NCBI GenBank assembly: GCA_024635815.1
Contig: JAGXIG010000050.1
Coordinates: 1-18,082, forward strand
DNA: 18,082 nt
Direction of reading: 5' to 3'
Source: Salegentibacter sp.
GTDB lineage: Bacteria > Bacteroidota > Bacteroidia > Flavobacteriales > Flavobacteriaceae
Shown: positions 8,028 to 16,142 of the stretch, one piece after another
Numbering within the stretch: position 1 is the stretch's first letter
Layout: each line of letters opens with the position of its first letter
The notes under the pieces: model-generated
What the model saw: only the letters and a program-made list of their open reading frames with translations
Told to the model about the DNA's origin: nothing
Database searches by the model: none
Translations under genes and position numbers: made by a program

Positions 8028-9002
8028 ATGAAGAATTACACAAAATTATCCGATATAGAAGATTTACAACAGGTGATAACTGAAGCCCTGGAGCTTAAAA
8101 ACGGCACTTCCACTTTAGAAATTGGCAAAGGAAAAACACTGGGAATGCTGTTTTTTAATCCGAGTTTGAGAACACGCTTAAGTACTGAAAAAGCGGGAAA
8201 ATTACTGGGAATGGACGTGATGGTGATGAATGCCGGGAGTGACAGCTGGAAACTGGAATTTGAAGACGGAGCGGTAATGGATTCCGATAAAGCTGAACAC
8301 ATCAAAGAGGCAGCGGCTGTATTATCACAGTATTGTGATATTATCGCGGTGAGGGCTTTTCCAGACTTGAAGGAAAAAGAAAAGGATGAAGCAGAAATAG
8401 TATTGAATAGTTTTAAAAAGTATGCTTCAGTGCCTGTTGTGAACCTTGAAAGCGCCACCGGACATCCGCTGCAGGCTCTTACTGATGCACTTACTATTTC
8501 AGAATTAAAGAAGAAGGACAGACCAAAAGTTGTGCTTAGCTGGGCACCGCATCCAAAAGCATTACCGCAAAGCGTGCCCAATTCTTTAACCGAGATTATG
8601 CAAAAACTGGATGCCGATTTTGTGATCACCAATCCTGAAGGCTATGATTTGAATCCTGAAATCACTAAAAATGTTCCTGTAATTCATAACCAGGACGAAG
8701 CTTTAAAAGACGCCGATTTTGTTTATGTAAAGAACTGGAGCAGTTATGAAACTTACGGACAGAAATTAAGTGAAGACAGAAACTGGACTTTTTCAGCAGA
8801 AAAATTAAAGCAAACCAATAATGCGAAAGTGATGCATTGTCTACCAGTAAGAAGAAATATGGTAATTGCTGATGAAGTTTTGGATTCGGAAAACTCGGTA
8901 GTGATCCAGCAGGCAGGAAATCGAACTTTTGCCGCACAAGCGGTTTTAAAAAGGATTTTAGAGGAAAAAGTAAAAGAAACCGAATTAGGAAAAAATGCTT
9001 AG
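8028..9002 (+). CDS. argF': N-succinylornithine carbamoyltransferase (SOTCase-type)
   Basis: The protein transfers a carbamoyl group to acylated ornithine, giving N-acylcitrulline. From ATG 8028 it is 324 aa; the Bacteroides fragilis enzyme, as I recall it, is 318. Carbamoyl-phosphate motif: FFNPSLRTRLST (43-54). The transcarbamylase HPLQ motif is in TGHPLQALTDAL. The proline-rich substrate loop SWAPHPKALPQSVPNS and the C-terminal HCLPVRRNM are diagnostic of the acetyl/succinyl-ornithine subfamily rather than ordinary OTCase. At the position that decides specificity (Pro90 in B. fragilis, Glu92 in the Xanthomonas acetyl enzyme) it has Ala89, in DSDKAEH. Absence of Glu favours succinylornithine. 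The frame stays open upstream to a TTG at 7980, but that 16-residue extension has no family match and follows repeat sequence, so the start at 8028 is preferred. carAB, which would make carbamoyl phosphate, is not in the window. Confidence 0.93.
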   Translation: MKNYTKLSDIEDLQQVITEALELKNGTSTLEIGKGKTLGMLFFNPSLRTRLSTEKAGKLLGMDVMVMNAGSDSWKLEFEDGAVMDSDKAEHIKEAAAVLSQYCDIIAVRAFPDLKEKEKDEAEIVLNSFKKYASVPVVNLESATGHPLQALTDALTISELKKKDRPKVVLSWAPHPKALPQSVPNSLTEIMQKLDADFVITNPEGYDLNPEITKNVPVIHNQDEALKDADFVYVKNWSSYETYGQKLSEDRNWTFSAEKLKQTNNAKVMHCLPVRRNMVIADEVLDSENSVVIQQAGNRTFAAQAVLKRILEEKVKETELGKNA

Positions 9003-9052
9003 CCTCTCGACTCCCTGTGAGAATGAAGTTTTTCAGGCTGGCGTTCGAGGTA
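9003..9052. repeat. degenerate inverted-repeat element, argF'-argB gap
   Basis: The 75-bp gap contains CCTCTCGA near its start and TTCGAGG at 9044-9050, plus AGCCT (9001-9005) with AGGCT (9035-9039), giving an imperfect stem. It may be a decayed intergenic repeat of the type between argD and argF'. Confidence 0.3.
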
Positions 9053-9077
9053 ACAAACTGAGAAAAATATCTAAAAA

Positions 9078-9848
9078 ATGGTTTTAAAAGTTGTAAAAAT
9101 AGGAGGGAAGCTTATTGAAAATGAGACAAAATTCGTTGAATTCCTGAATGATTTTGTGGCTTTGGAAGATCCGAAGATTTTAGTGCACGGCGGGGGAAAC
9201 CTGGCTACTGAAATTGCAGGAAAACTAGGTTATAAAACCCACATGTTTGAGGGACGTAGAATTACCGATGCCGATTCAATTAAAGTGATCACTATGGTTT
9301 ACGGCGGACTTATCAATAAAAACATTGTAGCCAAATTACAGGCTCTTAAAAATAATGCATTAGGTCTTTGTGGAGCGGATGGGATGAGTATTGTTTCCAA
9401 AAAACGCCCTGTTAAGGAAATTGATTTTGGATTTGTGGGTGACGTAGAGAAGGTGAATTCAGAATTTATAAATTCAATTTTAAAACAAGAAATAACACCG
9501 GTTTTTTCGGCTATTTCCTGTACAGAAGATGGATTGCTTCTCAATACCAATGGGGATTCTGTTGCTGCGGAAATCGCTAAAGCGATGAGCTCAATTTATG
9601 AAACCGAACTGTACTTTTGTTTCGAGAAAAAAGGCGTACTAGCCAATGCAGAAGACGATGATTCGGTAATTGAAAAAATTACCAGGGAAAAATATCATGA
9701 ATTACTCGAAGAAAAAGTAATCAGTGACGGGATGTTACCAAAACTACACAATTGTTTTCAGGCTTTGGAAGGTGGTGTGAAGAATTTATTTCTTGGTGAT
9801 TTCAGGTTATTAAAAAAAGAATCTATTTATACTAAAATCAGTAATTGA
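9078..9848 (+). CDS. argB: N-acylglutamate kinase
   Basis: ArgB phosphorylates the gamma-carboxyl of N-acylglutamate with ATP. The 256 residues belong to the amino-acid kinase family: K7 in VKIGGKL, LVHGGGNLATE (35-45), EGRRITDADSIKVITMVYGG (58-77), GLCGADG (96-102), and the late lysine K222 in ISDGMLPKLHNCFQAL. The usual NAD triad of the family reads NGD here (NTNGDS, 156-161). The protein starts almost directly at the first strand and is close to the 258-aa E. coli length, so it lacks the N-terminal helix of arginine-inhibited hexameric kinases; it is probably not the feedback point, by inference. The acyl group is presumably succinyl because of the cluster context. Its TGA shares one base with the argE ATG. 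Confidence 0.94.
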   Translation: MVLKVVKIGGKLIENETKFVEFLNDFVALEDPKILVHGGGNLATEIAGKLGYKTHMFEGRRITDADSIKVITMVYGGLINKNIVAKLQALKNNALGLCGADGMSIVSKKRPVKEIDFGFVGDVEKVNSEFINSILKQEITPVFSAISCTEDGLLLNTNGDSVAAEIAKAMSSIYETELYFCFEKKGVLANAEDDDSVIEKITREKYHELLEEKVISDGMLPKLHNCFQALEGGVKNLFLGDFRLLKKESIYTKISN

Positions 9849-10912
9849 TGAAGCTCGAAGAATTACAGGAAAACGCAATTGACTTGCTCAAAAAACTTAT
9901 TAGTACCCAGTCTTTTTCGAAAGAAGAAGATAAAACGGCCGATTTGCTGGAAAAGTGGTTTAGAGAAAAGGACATGACTTTTTTTCGACATTTAAATAAT
10001 GTATGGGCAACCAATAAGTATTTTGATTCAGACAAACCCAGCTTACTGCTTAATTCACATCATGATACGGTAAAACCGAATTCGGCTTATACCCGTAATC
10101 CTTTTGAGGCTAAAATTGAAGATGGAAAACTATATGGTTTAGGTAGCAATGATGCGGGTGGTTGTCTGGTTTCTTTATTGGCGACTTTTACCTGGTATTA
10201 CGAATCCAAAGACCTGAAATATAATCTAATTTTTGCCGGAACCGGGGAAGAAGAGATTAACGGGAAAAACGGTATTGCCTGTATGTTACCAAAAATACCA
10301 AAAATTGATGTAGCTATTGTTGGCGAACCCACTTTAATGCAACTGGCCATTGCCGAAAAAGGCCTGGTGGTTTTTGATGCAAAAGTAAAGGGAACGCCCT
10401 CACACGCGGCGCATCCCAACGATAACAATGCCATCTATAAAACCGCAGATGTTTTAAAATGGTTTGAAAGTTTTGATTTTCCCAAGGAATCAGAAGCGCT
10501 TGGCAAAGTAAAACTTACAGTCACCCAGATCAATGCCGGGAGCCAGCATAATGTAGTTCCGGGTCACGTAGATATGGTAATCGACGTTAGGGTGAATGAT
10601 GCTTATTCCAATGCTGAAATTGAACAGATTTTACAGGAAAAAGCCCCGGTAGATGAAATTACGGCGCGTTCACTTCGATTAAATTCTTCTTCGATTCCTC
10701 CAGATCACGAATTGGTTAAGGCGGGAATTGCATTGGGGATGGATACCTATGGTTCTCCGACCCTTTCAGACCAGGCGATGCTGAATTGCCCTTCCTTAAA
10801 ATTAGGCCCAGGTGATTCCACCAGGTCACATTCCGCAGATGAATTTATTTATGTGAAGGAAATAGAGGAGGGGATTGAAAAGTATATAAAATTGCTTGAA
10901 AAAGCTTTTTGA
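9848..10912 (+). CDS. argE: M20-family deacylase, probable N-acylcitrulline deacylase
   Basis: This is a metal-dependent M20 peptidase-family amidohydrolase of 354 aa that should remove the acyl group, here most likely from N-succinylcitrulline. Metal and catalytic residues can be placed: LLNSHHDTVKP with H71 and D73, GSNDAGG with D102, GTGEEEING with the catalytic base and ligand E134/E135, IVGEPT with E160, and H328 in STRSHSADEF. A lid or dimerisation domain lies between about residues 170 and 280 (TPSHAAHP, NAGSQHNVVPG). DapE and other M20 enzymes share these motifs, so substrate is assigned from context: it sits between the acylcitrulline-forming pathway and argH. The first ATG at 9848 overlaps the argB stop by one base. 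The preceding codon, a TTG at 9845, is not needed. Confidence 0.9.
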   Translation: MKLEELQENAIDLLKKLISTQSFSKEEDKTADLLEKWFREKDMTFFRHLNNVWATNKYFDSDKPSLLLNSHHDTVKPNSAYTRNPFEAKIEDGKLYGLGSNDAGGCLVSLLATFTWYYESKDLKYNLIFAGTGEEEINGKNGIACMLPKIPKIDVAIVGEPTLMQLAIAEKGLVVFDAKVKGTPSHAAHPNDNNAIYKTADVLKWFESFDFPKESEALGKVKLTVTQINAGSQHNVVPGHVDMVIDVRVNDAYSNAEIEQILQEKAPVDEITARSLRLNSSSIPPDHELVKAGIALGMDTYGSPTLSDQAMLNCPSLKLGPGDSTRSHSADEFIYVKEIEEGIEKYIKLLEKAF

Positions 10913-10955
10913 GATTAATCAACGAAGAAGAAGACTGATTAATGAAGTATATTTT

Positions 10956-11034
10956 CGTCAAGCTGAACTTGTTTCAGCTTCTAATTTCTTCAGGGTTCTA
11001 AAACATTAGATCCTGAAATAAATTCAGGATGACG
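10956..11034. repeat. paired inverted palindromic repeat, copy 3 (upstream of argH)
   Basis: The left unit starts CGTCAAGCTGAACTTG and closes with TTTCAGCTT, giving a perfect 8-bp stem. The inverted right unit reads CGTCATCCTGAATTTA on the other strand and closes with TTTCAGGAT. It is very close to the copy at 3439-3501 apart from a longer spacer. It ends 42 bp before argH. Confidence 0.85.
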
Positions 11035-11076
11035 CTTATAACTTGTTTCAAATGATTACGACTAAAAAAATAAACT

Positions 11077-12354
11077 ATGAAACTCTGGGATAAAGGATTA
11101 GCTATAGATAAAAAGATTGAAAATTTCACTGTAGGAAACGATCGTGAGCTGGATATGCATATTGCTGAATACGATTTAAAAGCTTCAAAAGCACACGCTA
11201 AGATGCTTGGGAAAGTCGGAATCCTGACTTCAGACGAAGTAAAAGATATTGAAAGTGAACTGTCTAAACTTCAGCAACAACTTGAAAACGGAACTTTTGA
11301 GATTGAAGAGGATTTTGAAGATGTACATTCAAAAATTGAATTTGAATTAACGAAAGCATTAGATGATACCGGAAAGAAAATACATACCGCCCGCTCTAGG
11401 AACGACCAGGTTTTGGTGGCCATGCAATTGTATTTTAAAGAAAACCTACAGGAAATTTCCGGTAAGACAAAGAGCCTTGTAGATGTGCTTTTAGGTCTTG
11501 CAGATGAATATCAGGAAAAACTTCTTCCGGGGTATACGCATTTGCAGGTAGCGATGCCATCAAGCTTTGGTTTATGGTTTTCAGCTTATGCAGAATTGCT
11601 TATTGATGACCTTTATTTACTAGATGCCGGTTTAAAAGTTGTAGACCAGAATCCGCTGGGATCTGCTGCGGGATATGGCTCTTCATTTCCTATAGACCGG
11701 GAATTTACCACCAAAGAGTTGGGATTTTCAACTTTAAAATATAATGTAGTGGCTGCGCAATTGGGTCGTGGGAAATGCGAGCGAACGGTGACTTCGAATA
11801 TCGCTTCGGTTTCCAATACGCTTTCCAGGTTTGCGATGGATATTTGCTTATATATGAGCCAGAATTTTGATTTTATCACTTTCCCCGATGAACTCACCAC
11901 CGGTTCCAGTATTATGCCCCATAAGAAAAATCCGGATGTTTTCGAGCTGATACGTGGAAAATGCAATAAACTCCAGGGTATCGCGAACGAGATGATTTTA
12001 ATCACCAATAATTTACCCAGTGGTTATCATCGGGATTACCAATTGATCAAGGAAAATAGCATTTATGCGGTTGAGAATATTAAAGAAATCCTGGATGTTT
12101 TTATCCATTCTATCGCTTTAATTAAAGTTAAAGATATCAATTTGCAAGATGAAAAATATAAATACCTGTTTACGGTAGACAGGATCAACGATTTGGTGAT
12201 GAAAGGGAAATCGTTTAGGGAGGCTTATCAGATAATTGGTGGGCAGGTTCAGGATGGAACTTATGAAGCTACTGAAGGTAAGAAACATTCACATTTGGGA
12301 AGTAAAGACAATCTTGGGCTGGAGGAGATCAGGAGAAAAAAGGATCTGATATAG
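11077..12354 (+). CDS. argH: argininosuccinate lyase
   Basis: ArgH splits argininosuccinate into arginine and fumarate, the last step of the pathway. The 425 residues belong to the fumarase/aspartase superfamily. Visible motifs are TARSRNDQV (104-112), PGYTHLQVAMP with catalytic H155, and the superfamily signature GSSIMPHKKNP (276-286) with the catalytic serine at 277/278. It is slightly shorter than the usual 450-460 aa, because the C-terminal helical region is compact. It lies 164 bp after argE, across the third repeat element, so it may be transcribed with the rest or partly uncoupled from it. It converges with leuB on the other strand. Confidence 0.96.
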   Translation: MKLWDKGLAIDKKIENFTVGNDRELDMHIAEYDLKASKAHAKMLGKVGILTSDEVKDIESELSKLQQQLENGTFEIEEDFEDVHSKIEFELTKALDDTGKKIHTARSRNDQVLVAMQLYFKENLQEISGKTKSLVDVLLGLADEYQEKLLPGYTHLQVAMPSSFGLWFSAYAELLIDDLYLLDAGLKVVDQNPLGSAAGYGSSFPIDREFTTKELGFSTLKYNVVAAQLGRGKCERTVTSNIASVSNTLSRFAMDICLYMSQNFDFITFPDELTTGSSIMPHKKNPDVFELIRGKCNKLQGIANEMILITNNLPSGYHRDYQLIKENSIYAVENIKEILDVFIHSIALIKVKDINLQDEKYKYLFTVDRINDLVMKGKSFREAYQIIGGQVQDGTYEATEGKKHSHLGSKDNLGLEEIRRKKDLI

Positions 12355-12756
12355 GATTTAGTTTTTTTGATATTTCTGCGGATTTATATTGAGCTCTCCC
12401 CGAGCTCCTTTATTCTCGTTATATAAACTTGCTATAAAAATTGCGCTTTTAAGGGGGCTTTGCCAGTACATATTATTTTTTCAAAGCTTTAGAGAGAAAT
12501 ATAGCAAGAATTCTAAAATAGGAAATATAGATATGCTGCTCCTATTGGACTGTAATAAATCTTCTTTAAAAAAGCACCAGGGGAACGTTATATCTATGGG
12601 AAATAGAAAATAAGAAGAACACTTCAGAAATGTTAAAGAACCACAATTCTGTTTTTGCAAATTTCAAGAAGACCGGAGTCCTAAACATTCGTGCTTTTTC
12701 AATAGAATGTTTAGAAGTATTAAAATCCCGACTGAAGTCAGGATAGTTCAACCAGC

Positions 12757-12790
12757 ACTAGACAGACGTTTTTTCAAACGCCTGTCTAGT
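12757..12790. terminator. long inverted repeat, possible bidirectional terminator
   Basis: ACTAGACAG (12757-12765) pairs with CTGTCTAGT (12782-12790), then one A/C mismatch, then CGTTT with AAACG around a TTTC loop: 14 pairs in all. It sits between convergent genes. It has no U-tract in either direction, so it could equally be a transcript-stabilising hairpin. Confidence 0.4.
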
Positions 12791-12800
12791 GGGTATCACT

Positions 12801-12839
12801 AAAAAAACCTCCCGCAAAACCACACGAAATGCGAGAGGT
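12801..12839 (-). terminator. rho-independent terminator of the leu operon
   Basis: Read on the minus strand, ACCTCTCGCA pairs with TGCGGGAGGT (10 pairs including one T-G wobble) around a 13-nt loop and is followed at once by a run of Ts (7 As at 12801-12807 on the plus strand, the last within the stem). It lies 28 bp after the leuB stop. This is a textbook intrinsic terminator and marks the 3' end of the leucine transcript. Confidence 0.88.
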
Positions 12840-12866
12840 CCAAAACATAAATGAAGAAAAAAACTC

Positions 12867-13982
12867 TTAAATAATAGTCATTTGCCCGAGATTCAGATTT
12901 TCGTTGTTGATGCTAATATTATCAACTTCACTAATAAGTCCCTCAAGGAAATCACCCACTTTTTCTGTGGTATAATGGTTGTCTTTATTAATATCTATGG
13001 TGCAAACATTGAGTTTAATGCTAAGCTCTACCGCTTTTTTGACTGCTTCAGCTTCTTCTATAAGTCCAAAGTGTTCTAAAAGCATTGCCGCCGATAAAAT
13101 GGAGGCTACTGGATTTGCAATTCCCTTTCCGGTTGCCTGCGGATAAGAACCGTGAATAGGTTCAAACATTGCGCTTTCTTTTCCTACCGAGGCTGATGCC
13201 AGTAAGCCGATACTACCACCAATTACGCTGGCCTCATCAGAAAGAATATCGCCAAACATATTCTCAGTAAGAATAACATCGAATTGGGTTGGGTTTAAAA
13301 TCATTTGCATTGCAGCATTGTCTACAAAAAGAAAATCCAGTTCAACTTCAGGATATTCTTTACCAATTTCAGTAACCGTTTTACGCCATAATCTGGAAGT
13401 TTCTAAAACATTGGCTTTATCAACTAAAGTTAATTTTTTAGTACGCTTTTCTGCAGCTTTAAAAGCCAGGTGAGCCACTCGTGAAATTTCTTCTACCGAA
13501 TAGGTACAAACATCGGTAGCGCTCTGACCGTCTTCCGCAGTAAATTTATCACCAAAATAAATTCCACCGGTGAGCTCGCGATAAATAACCATATCAGCTC
13601 CAGCGATACGATCGGCTTTTAATGGTGATTGTTCTATAAGCTTTTCGTAAGCTTTTACAGGCCTAATGTTGGCGAAAAGTCCAAGGCCTTTTCTTAGCTG
13701 TAAAAGCCCCTGTTCAGGTCTTACTTTTGCATCTGGATTATTGTCGTATTTTGGGTGTCCTATAGCCCCAAATAACACAGCATCAGATTTCTTACACAAT
13801 TCCAGCGTAGCTTCAGGTAACGGATTGTCCAGCAAATCTATTGCTGCCGCACCTACCAAGGCGTCTTCAAATTGAAAGTGGTGATCGAAACGATCTGCTA
13901 CAGCTTTTAAAACTTTAACTGATTGCTGTGTAATTTCGGGACCTATCCCGTCTCCGGATAAGACTGCTATTTTTAATTTCAT
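12867..13982 (-). CDS. leuB: 3-isopropylmalate dehydrogenase
   Basis: LeuB oxidatively decarboxylates 3-isopropylmalate with NAD+ to 2-oxoisocaproate, the last leucine-specific step before transamination. The 371 residues show GDGIGPE (10-16), the substrate-binding arginine region [48 protein letters not shown] with metal-binding aspartates, and the nucleotide loop [18 protein letters not shown]. The last differs from the GSAPDIAGK form of E. coli and is, as I recall, typical of Bacteroidota. It is the last gene of the minus-strand operon, 64 bp after leuD, and a strong terminator follows. Confidence 0.96.
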   Translation of the reverse strand: MKLKIAVLSGDGIGPEITQQSVKVLKAVADRFDHHFQFEDALVGAAAIDLLDNPLPEATLELCKKSDAVLFGAIGHPKYDNNPDAKVRPEQGLLQLRKGLGLFANIRPVKAYEKLIEQSPLKADRIAGADMVIYRELTGGIYFGDKFTAEDGQSATDVCTYSVEEISRVAHLAFKAAEKRTKKLTLVDKANVLETSRLWRKTVTEIGKEYPEVELDFLFVDNAAMQMILNPTQFDVILTENMFGDILSDEASVIGGSIGLLASASVGKESAMFEPIHGSYPQATGKGIANPVASILSAAMLLEHFGLIEEAEAVKKAVELSIKLNVCTIDINKDNHYTTEKVGDFLEGLISEVDNISINNENLNLGQMTII

Positions 13983-14005
13983 TTTTTTCTTCTTTATGTG
14001 TGGTT

Positions 14006-14023
14006 TCCCGATAGCTATCGGGA
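14006..14023. repeat. perfect 18-bp palindrome in the leuD-leuB gap
   Basis: TCCCGATAGCTATCGGGA is a perfect self-complementary sequence that folds to a 7-bp stem with an AGCT loop. It is in the 64-bp gap between leuD and leuB. I have the impression that this palindrome is common in flavobacterial intergenic DNA, but cannot count it here; only one copy was noticed in the window. Confidence 0.7.
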
Positions 14024-14046
14024 TAATCTTTTTAAATTTCTAAAAA

Positions 14047-14661
14047 CTACAAGGGTGTGGTGGCTTGTGTTTTATTTGATTTTCTCTTTTCAAATTCCTT
14101 TATTGCCTCCAGTTTGCTTACCAGGAAATCTATATCGTCAAAACCATTGATCATACAGGTTTTTTTATACGGATCTATCTCAAAATATTCTGAAATATCT
14201 TTTTTCGGAATTCCAATTTTCTGAGCTTCCAGATCGACTTTAATTTCTACGGAAGGATCTTTGGTGATTTCAACGAATAGCTGATCCAAAAATCCCGGAC
14301 TTACCTGAACCGGAAGCAAACCGTTGTTAAGTGCATTTCCTTTGAAAATATCCGCGAAATAGCTCGAAACAACCACGGTGAATCCATAAGCTTTAATTGC
14401 CCAGGCTGCATGTTCCCGGCTTGAACCGCATCCAAAATTATCTCCAGCTACCAGGATTGAACCTTTATACTGGGGGTTGTTTAATGCGAATTCAGGATTT
14501 GGCTCGTCGTTCTTGTCGAAACGCCAGTCGCGAAAGAGGTTTTCTCCAAAACCGGCCTTGTCGGTAGCTTTTAGGAACCTGGCCGGAATAATCTGGTCGG
14601 TATCTACGTTTTCTATCTCCAAAGGAACCGCTGTATCGGTTAATGTGATAAACTTTTCCAT
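14047..14661 (-). CDS. leuD: 3-isopropylmalate dehydratase small subunit
   Basis: LeuD is the swivelling small subunit that pairs with LeuC to isomerise 2- to 3-isopropylmalate. The 204 residues contain [14 protein letters not shown] (18-31), which contributes substrate-binding residues, and the family signature [16 protein letters not shown] (73-88). The length is normal for the bacterial form. The ATG is only one base from the leuC stop, so translation of the two subunits is coupled, as expected for a heterodimer. Confidence 0.96.
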   Translation of the reverse strand: MEKFITLTDTAVPLEIENVDTDQIIPARFLKATDKAGFGENLFRDWRFDKNDEPNPEFALNNPQYKGSILVAGDNFGCGSSREHAAWAIKAYGFTVVVSSYFADIFKGNALNNGLLPVQVSPGFLDQLFVEITKDPSVEIKVDLEAQKIGIPKKDISEYFEIDPYKKTCMINGFDDIDFLVSKLEAIKEFEKRKSNKTQATTPL

Positions 14662-14662
14662 C

Positions 14663-16045
14663 TTAATTTAAATGTTTTGTAAAGTCGGTTAATTTTCCTG
14701 AAACAGCCGTGGCTGCAGCAGTTAACGGACTCGCTAATATGGTTCTGGAACCCTGTCCCTGTCTTCCTTCAAAATTTCTATTACTGGTAGAAACGCAATA
14801 TTCGCCTGCAGGAATTTTATCATCGTTCATTGCTAAACAAGCCGAACAACCCGGTTGTCTAAGAGTGAAACCAGCGTTTTCAAAAACTTCTCGTAAGCCT
14901 TCGGCTTCAATTTGGGCGGCAACCTGGCGGGAACCGGGCACAATGAGTGCGTTTACATTTGCAGCTTTTTGTTTGCCTTTAATATAAGCCGCTGCCTGGC
15001 GAAAATCCTCAATTCTGGAATTGGTACAACTACCGATAAAAATCCAGTTAATAGTTTTTTCGAGTAAAGATTCACCGGGTTTAAAGCCCATATAAGCCAA
15101 AGCTTTTGCATCGCTTTTTCCACCTTCCATTGGAATGGAACCGGTAATTTTTATGCCCATTCCGGGATTTGTTCCGTAGGTGATCATCGGTTCAATATCT
15201 TCGGCATCAAAAGAATATTCCTGATCGAACTCTGCGTCCTCATCGGTTTTTAGAGTTTCCCAGTAAGCTTGTGTAGCCTCGAATTCTTCACCTTTAGGTG
15301 CGAATTCTTTGCCTTTTACATATTCAAAAGTAGTTTCATCCGGAGCGATCAAACCGCCACGGGCGCCCATTTCAATACTCATATTGCAAACCGTCATTCG
15401 GCCTTCCATAGACATTTCTTCAAATACATTTCCGGCGTATTCACAAAAATATCCAGTACCTGAATTTGTTCCGAGTTTGCTAATTATATAAAGGATAACA
15501 TCTTTAGGTAAAACCCCTTTTTTGAGTTTTCCGTTAACATTCACCCTTAATTTTTTAGGTTTCTGAACCAAGACACACTGGCTGGCAAAAACCTGGGAAA
15601 CCTGGCTGGTACCAATTCCGAAGGCAATTGTGCCAAAAGCACCATGAGTAGAAGTGTGGCTGTCTCCACAAACCATAGTCATTCCCGGTTGGGTAATCCC
15701 AAGTTCGGGAGCCATTACGTGTACAATTCCGTTATAAGGATGACCCAGGCCGTATAGCGTAATATTATTTTCTTCGCAGTTTTGGGTCAACTCCTTAAGT
15801 TGCTTCCTGGACAATAAATCTTTTACCGGTAAATGCTGATTTTCGGTGGGTGTATTATGATCTGCCGTCGCAACAATTTGATTTGGTCGAAACACAGAAA
15901 TTTCACGTTCTTTCAACTCATTAAAAGCCTGGGGACTCGTGACTTCGTGAATTAAATGTTTATCGATATATAAAATATCGGGCCCATTGGGTATAGATTC
16001 TACCACGTGGGAATCCCAGATTTTATCGAATAAAGTTTTTTTCAT
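14663..16045 (-). CDS. leuC: 3-isopropylmalate dehydratase large subunit
   Basis: LeuC is the catalytic aconitase-family subunit with a [4Fe-4S] cluster. The 460 residues have all three cluster ligands: C340 in IGSCTNSR, and C400 and C403 in [10 protein letters not shown]. Other aconitase blocks are [10 protein letters not shown] (58-67), [15 protein letters not shown] (124-138) and [14 protein letters not shown]. The length matches E. coli LeuC (about 466 aa). It acts with LeuD, encoded next to it, in the cytoplasm. It lies 97 bp after leuA across a small gap with hairpins. Confidence 0.97.
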   Translation of the reverse strand: MKKTLFDKIWDSHVVESIPNGPDILYIDKHLIHEVTSPQAFNELKEREISVFRPNQIVATADHNTPTENQHLPVKDLLSRKQLKELTQNCEENNITLYGLGHPYNGIVHVMAPELGITQPGMTMVCGDSHTSTHGAFGTIAFGIGTSQVSQVFASQCVLVQKPKKLRVNVNGKLKKGVLPKDVILYIISKLGTNSGTGYFCEYAGNVFEEMSMEGRMTVCNMSIEMGARGGLIAPDETTFEYVKGKEFAPKGEEFEATQAYWETLKTDEDAEFDQEYSFDAEDIEPMITYGTNPGMGIKITGSIPMEGGKSDAKALAYMGFKPGESLLEKTINWIFIGSCTNSRIEDFRQAAAYIKGKQKAANVNALIVPGSRQVAAQIEAEGLREVFENAGFTLRQPGCSACLAMNDDKIPAGEYCVSTSNRNFEGRQGQGSRTILASPLTAAATAVSGKLTDFTKHLN

Positions 16046-16124
16046 TTTTTTATAAATTCAATCCCAGATTGGGAATTCATTTTCAGGCTTATATTATTCT
16101 TCCTGTGTAGCCATTTTATGGATC

Positions 16125-16137
16125 CAGCATTATGCTG
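16125..16137. other. small hairpin in the leuA-leuC gap
   Basis: CAGCATTATGCTG forms a 5-bp stem with a TTA loop, just 5 bp past the leuA stop. A second short stem, TCCCA with TGGGA, is at 16062-16074 close to the leuC start. They may shape the relative yield of leuA and leuC, but this is only a suggestion. Confidence 0.35.
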
Positions 16138-16142
16138 ATTCA

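Larger units (their letters stand above)
12355..12866. other. 512-bp convergent gap between argH and leuB
   Basis: No convincing gene is seen. In order it holds: a T-run just after argH; GAGCTC (12391-12396) with GAGCTC (12402-12407) around TCCCC, a possible weak argH terminator; a 10-bp perfect inverted repeat CTAAACATTC (12681-12690) and GAATGTTTAG (12705-12714); a small palindrome ATCCCGACTGAAGTCAGGAT at 12725-12744 with two compensating mismatches; a long inverted repeat at 12757-12790; and the leu terminator at 12801-12839. Short frames at 12389-12613 and 12630-12746 lack family features and were not called. Confidence 0.6.

Noticed and set aside
8036..8632. 198-codon minus-strand frame inside argF'
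   Set aside because: Serine- and phenylalanine-rich antisense shadow of the carbamoyltransferase gene.
12389..12613. 74-codon plus-strand frame starting with TTG
   Set aside because: No recognisable domain, low-complexity composition, begins in a hairpin, lies in a convergent intergenic region.
12630..12746. 38-codon plus-strand frame with ATG
   Set aside because: Overlaps two inverted repeats, has no known motif and no clear initiation signal; kept only as an unlikely small protein.
12566..12751. 61-codon minus-strand frame
   Set aside because: Covers the same repeat-rich DNA and shows no family features; probably chance.
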